DNA from: JBBTXL01 sp038062295
GTDB lineage: Bacteria; Patescibacteriota; Minisyncoccia; GWC2-36-17; WO2-46-25
Direction: 5' to 3'
Length of the DNA: 24,029 bases
Assembly (NCBI GenBank): GCA_038062295.1
Contig: JBBTXL010000044.1
Coordinates: 1 to 24,029, forward strand
Made by a program: the position numbers and the translations under genes. Each line of letters starts with the position of its first letter. Position 1 is the first letter of the stretch. Positions 21,745 to 24,029 of the stretch are shown one piece after another. The notes beneath the pieces were generated by a model, which saw nothing but the letters and a program-made list of their open reading frames with translations, had not been told where the DNA came from and made no database searches.

Positions 21745-22749
21745 ATGCGCTTGAATATTGGTATGATAGGCTATGGAACGGTTGGCTCCGGCTTTATCCG
21801 CGTCCTACGGCATGCAAACACACAAAAAATGTTGCGGAAGAATGGCATAACGCTCAACATCCTGGCGGCTGCAGTACGAGATGTTTCAAAAGAACGTCCT
21901 TTCCCCGTACCGCTCACGTCAAACCCGTCTGATCTCGTGGACAATGCAAAGGTTGATGTCATCGTCGAAACAACGGGGGCTGTAGAGGAGATAAAACACT
22001 GTGCCATTTCGGCGCTTGAGAACGGCAAACATTTCGTGACCGCCAACAAGAAGCTTGTCGCACTCCACTATCAGGAATTGATGCGCGCGGCAGAAAAAGC
22101 CAATGCGCAGTTCCTGTTTGAAGCAAGCGTGGGCGGGGCGGTTCCTATTATCAGAACGCTCCGCGAGTGGCCCCTCCCTATTTACTCAATAGAAGCAGTG
22201 CTCAACGGTACGGTGAATTTCATGTTGGGGCGGATGAAACAATTGGGAATGCACGAACCAGCTGGATCCAAGCGAAACATATTTGCGGAGTCGTTGGCCG
22301 AAGCTCAGTCACGGGGACTTGCTGAAGCAGATCCGCTACTTGACATCTCTGGCCTTGATGCGGCATACAAGCTTGCCATCCTCGCCACCACTGCAAGTCA
22401 CCAGTATGTTCACCCTGACAAGATTCGTTTTCGTGGGTTGCCGACCCCTGATGAGATCCCCTGGACACCATACCTATTCCTGGAAACCAAGCTTAACCCC
22501 GATGGCGAAATCAAACAGCTTGCCAGGTTCACGGTCAATAGAAACGATGGCACATTGAATCTCAAGGTACAGTTTGTAAAAGTACCAACAAACACTTTTT
22601 GGGGAAAAATCACTGGTGCGCAGAACGGCTTTGTCATAAACGATGCCACCTACCTATACGGCGAAGGCGCAGGCGCGCTACCGACCGGTTTTGCCATCCT
22701 TCAGGATATTCTTGAAATCGCAACAAAAAAACCCGTTCAGCGATGCTGA
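21745..22749 (+). CDS. hom: Homoserine dehydrogenase (334 aa)
   Basis: Reduces aspartate semialdehyde to homoserine with NAD(P)H, the branch point to threonine and methionine. NAD-binding GYGTVGSG (9-16), VTANKK (98-103, catalytic-type K102), FEASVGGAVPI (125-135), VLNGTVNFML (152-161), and the substrate/catalytic block GLAEADPLLDISGLDAAYKL (191-210; E194, D200, K209). The usual C-terminal ACT regulatory domain is absent, so the enzyme is a minimal catalytic form. No threonine or methionine genes are adjacent. The last residues (KKPVQRC) are encoded inside the terminator hairpin. It has its own promoter and a G-rich Shine-Dalgarno. Confidence 0.92.
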   Translation: MRLNIGMIGYGTVGSGFIRVLRHANTQKMLRKNGITLNILAAAVRDVSKERPFPVPLTSNPSDLVDNAKVDVIVETTGAVEEIKHCAISALENGKHFVTANKKLVALHYQELMRAAEKANAQFLFEASVGGAVPIIRTLREWPLPIYSIEAVLNGTVNFMLGRMKQLGMHEPAGSKRNIFAESLAEAQSRGLAEADPLLDISGLDAAYKLAILATTASHQYVHPDKIRFRGLPTPDEIPWTPYLFLETKLNPDGEIKQLARFTVNRNDGTLNLKVQFVKVPTNTFWGKITGAQNGFVINDATYLYGEGAGALPTGFAILQDILEIATKKPVQRC

Positions 22750-22760
22750 ACGGGTTTTCT
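22728..22760 (+). terminator. Terminator overlapping the end of hom
   Basis: A 14-bp perfect stem AAAACCCGTTCAGC (22728-22741) with GCTGAACGGGTTTT (22745-22758), GAT loop. The stop codon (22747-22749) is in the right arm. Confidence 0.92.
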
Positions 22761-22769
22761 ATATTTCGT

Positions 22770-22798
22770 TTGACAAAGCACAACATACTAGATACCAT
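22770..22798 (+). promoter_or_regulatory. Promoter of the 22841 gene
   Basis: Perfect TTGACA (22770-22775), 17-bp spacer, TACCAT (22793-22798); 42 nt from the -10 to the ATG. Confidence 0.7.
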
Positions 22799-22840
22799 CT
22801 TAACAAACGGGAGTACCTTAACAAAAAAATGGGGGGGAAT

Positions 22841-23332
22841 ATGAGACCGAAAATAAAGAATAAACTCCAGCAAGCTTATTCTGAAGTGCATAATATGGCA
22901 AATAGTCTTCAAGGTCTTGCTAAAGCGTACAAGAACCATGATCTGGCACTTATGCATACGCAACAATGGGACGATACCAACCCGCATCTGGTCGCCAATA
23001 AGATAAAGGTCATTCTGGAACACATAGATCCACTTGATCTATCCAAGAAAGACAGATTCTGGTGGCATGAAATTCTGTGGTTCTGGTACCATCACGCCAT
23101 CAGCTGCGCCATCTGGAAACGCAAAAGCAGATCATGGGCGCAATTCTATGCGGATCGCGCCATGACACTCCAGACAGCGAACCACCCCAACAAGATCACC
23201 AAACTGCTGTGGCTCCTGGTATACGACCGGCTCGCGGAAGCAAAATGGTGGGCTGCGCAGATCACCGGCATTGAAGCAAAAACTGCGCAAGAAACGATCC
23301 GAGAATATGAACGGGGAGAATTTTTTAAATGA
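22841..23332 (+). CDS. Trp-rich helical hypothetical protein (163 aa)
   Basis: No family recognised. The protein is basic, mostly alpha-helical and unusually rich in tryptophan (ten in 163 residues, e.g. RFWWHEILWFWYHHAISCAIW at 72-92, quoted only to show the aromatic cluster, and KLLWLLVYDRLAEAKWW). Aromatic helices of this kind could bind a membrane surface or form a helical-repeat core; no clear transmembrane segment because charged residues interrupt. The start at 22841 follows a run of seven G (22831-22837) that serves as ribosome binding site. It is monocistronic, with a TTGACA promoter and a terminator that overlaps its stop codon. Its leader shares ACCTTAACAAAA with the leader of hom. 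Confidence 0.75.
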   Translation: MRPKIKNKLQQAYSEVHNMANSLQGLAKAYKNHDLALMHTQQWDDTNPHLVANKIKVILEHIDPLDLSKKDRFWWHEILWFWYHHAISCAIWKRKSRSWAQFYADRAMTLQTANHPNKITKLLWLLVYDRLAEAKWWAAQITGIEAKTAQETIREYERGEFFK

Positions 23333-23357
23333 CCGCGTGAAAACCATGCGGTCATTT
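23327..23357. terminator. Hairpin overlapping the 22841 stop codon
   Basis: AAATGACCGC (23327-23336) pairs with GCGGTCATTT (23348-23357), 11-nt loop. The left arm contains the TGA stop (23330-23332). T/A-runs are modest on both sides; it probably serves both convergent genes. Confidence 0.7.
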
Positions 23358-23359
23358 CC

Positions 23360-23689
23360 CTATTCAATGTTATTTTTATATTTTTCCTCAATCGCTCGTG
23401 TCAAGTCTTTTTCTGACATGCCAAGTAATTCGGCAAGGCGTAGTGTGTTGATGAGAGCCTTGGGAACATTTTCTTTCAGTTTCTCTGTGTCTATATCATC
23501 GCCATGGTCTGCATCTTCGCTCACCGCCGCAATTTTCCCTGCAGTTTTTGCAAAGTGTATAGCGGAATGTCGCACCGCAAAAAGGAAGCGTTGTTTCTCG
23601 TCAGCCCCTTTCAGTTCCGGATACACATTTTCATCAAACGGAAAATGCGCCGTAACAAACGCTATTAACTTGTCTAAATCTCCGTGCAT
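23360..23689 (-). CDS. MazG-like all-alpha hypothetical protein (109 aa)
   Basis: Small acidic helical protein. The C-terminal half (VPKALINTLRLAELLGMSE then DLTRAIEEKYKNN) resembles the last two helices of MazG-type nucleotide pyrophosphohydrolases, but the metal-binding EExxE/ExxD motif is not clearly present (the nearest acidic stretch is SEDADHGDDIDTEKLKEN), so a non-catalytic relative or unrelated helical protein is possible. FAVRHSAIHFAKTAGKIA (37-54) is the most distinctive segment. The ATG at 23689 lies 3 nt downstream of the CCA end of tRNA-Val on the same strand, with no ribosome binding site, so translation probably begins on an mRNA released by tRNA 3' processing. Confidence 0.65.
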   Translation of the reverse strand: MHGDLDKLIAFVTAHFPFDENVYPELKGADEKQRFLFAVRHSAIHFAKTAGKIAAVSEDADHGDDIDTEKLKENVPKALINTLRLAELLGMSEKDLTRAIEEKYKNNIE

Positions 23690-23692
23690 AAT

Positions 23693-23767
23693 TGGTGCGC
23701 GTTGTAGGGATTGAACCTACGGCCTTTCGCGTGTGAAGCGAACGCTCTGCCACTGAGCTAAACGCGC
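23693..23767 (-). tRNA. tRNA-Val(CAC), CCA encoded
   Basis: Acceptor GCGCGTT (23767-23761) pairs with AACGCGC (23703-23697); discriminator A, then CCA (23695-23693). The anticodon stem TTCGC/GCGAA encloses loop TTCACAC with anticodon CAC; T arm GTAGG-TTCAATC-CCTAC. It reads GUG. Confidence 0.95.
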
Positions 23768-23796
23768 AAGTTTGAATGGGTGAAGAGTGAACGCCC

Positions 23797-24029
23797 CTAC
23801 ACCTTCAGCTTATTGATGACCTTCCGATGGGGAAATTCTAAAATATCCAGAACAAAGCGGTCAAACATGCTTTTGCGATATTTGAACTCTTCCGTTTTAA
23901 GCAAGGTGTAGCGCAACTCCGTGCCGACACACGACTCAACAAACCGCAGAAACCGTTCTGCTTTTCGCTCACTCATGTTATCGCCAACCAGCAAAATGTC
24001 GGTGCGCGCCTTTTCGGTGTTTATCAGGA
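23797..24029 (-). CDS. C-terminal fragment of a nucleotidyltransferase-like protein (often fused to a winged helix)
   Basis: The gene enters from the right edge; about 76 C-terminal residues are visible. The piece TDILLVGDN followed by RFLRFVESCVGTELRYTLL and EEFKYRKSMFDRFVLDIL, ending VINKLKV, corresponds to the second half of MNT-type nucleotidyltransferase domains found behind winged-helix regulators. In such proteins the catalytic GS...SD.DL motif precedes DILLVG, so it would be outside the window. It may be a transcription regulator or toxin-antitoxin-type transferase. It lies just upstream of tRNA-Val on the same strand (29 bp), so read-through transcription is likely. Confidence 0.7.
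   Translation of the reverse strand, partial: LINTEKARTDILLVGDNMSERKAERFLRFVESCVGTELRYTLLKTEEFKYRKSMFDRFVLDILEFPHRKVINKLKV

Overview
The window looks like a chromosomal segment of a Candidate Phyla Radiation bacterium (Patescibacteria), most likely Parcubacteria-like. This rests on gene content recalled from that group: an ABC ATPase with a helical C-terminal extension, small lineage-typical hypothetical proteins, a compact one-carbon operon, a membrane-anchored family 5 solute-binding protein and an EamA-type membrane protein. Base composition is near 50% GC with local AT-rich patches. Genes are tightly packed and lie on both strands. There is no phage block, insertion sequence or CRISPR array.

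Layout. 1-305: N-terminus of secD (minus). 436-1026: a lineage-typical hypothetical gene (minus) with its own promoter, hairpin leader and terminator. 1163-3970: a MacB/FtsX-like ABC transporter operon (minus, ATPase then permease) whose two genes are separated by a 275-bp multi-hairpin spacer. 3996-5291: a UvrC-like nuclease lacking its HhH tail. 5280-6325: a stand-alone unit with a strong promoter, a roughly 120-nt structured leader containing an H-type pseudoknot, a coiled-coil protein of unknown function and a terminator. 6349-9249: the thymidylate/folate operon glyA-folD-thyX, followed by a small putative zinc protein. 9731-12161: a holin-IV-like membrane protein, secG, a peptide-binding protein and tRNA-Leu(CAG). 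12350-14359: RNase J with a long basic disordered N-terminus. 14501-16348: an inositol-monophosphatase-like protein and a HAD-IIB phosphatase. 16352-19449 (minus): GH1 glycosidase translationally coupled to an unusual EamA-transporter/GH-A-glycosidase fusion. 19512-21130: AI-2E family permease and DedA protein. 21140-24029: an NlpC/P60-like protein, homoserine dehydrogenase, a Trp-rich unknown, tRNA-Val(CAC) with a MazG-like gene 3 nt downstream, and the C-terminus of a nucleotidyltransferase-like protein.

Two expression styles can be read from the DNA. Six genes (ABC ATPase, glyA, holin-like gene, HAD, GH1, AI-2E) have a -10 box ending only 6-9 nt before the start codon, which predicts leaderless or nearly leaderless mRNAs. 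Five other genes (starts at 1026, 5437, 14501, 21745, 22841) have a TTGACA or TTGACG box at 17-18 nt spacing, a 40-128 nt gap from the -10 to the start, a purine-rich Shine-Dalgarno and their own intrinsic terminator, so they look like self-contained monocistronic cassettes.

The best candidates for something undescribed are the EamA-GH fusion in an operon with GH1 (16352-19449), the pseudoknotted leader (5311-5436), and the cassette/leaderless dichotomy. All functional statements come from reading motifs by eye; no database search was run.
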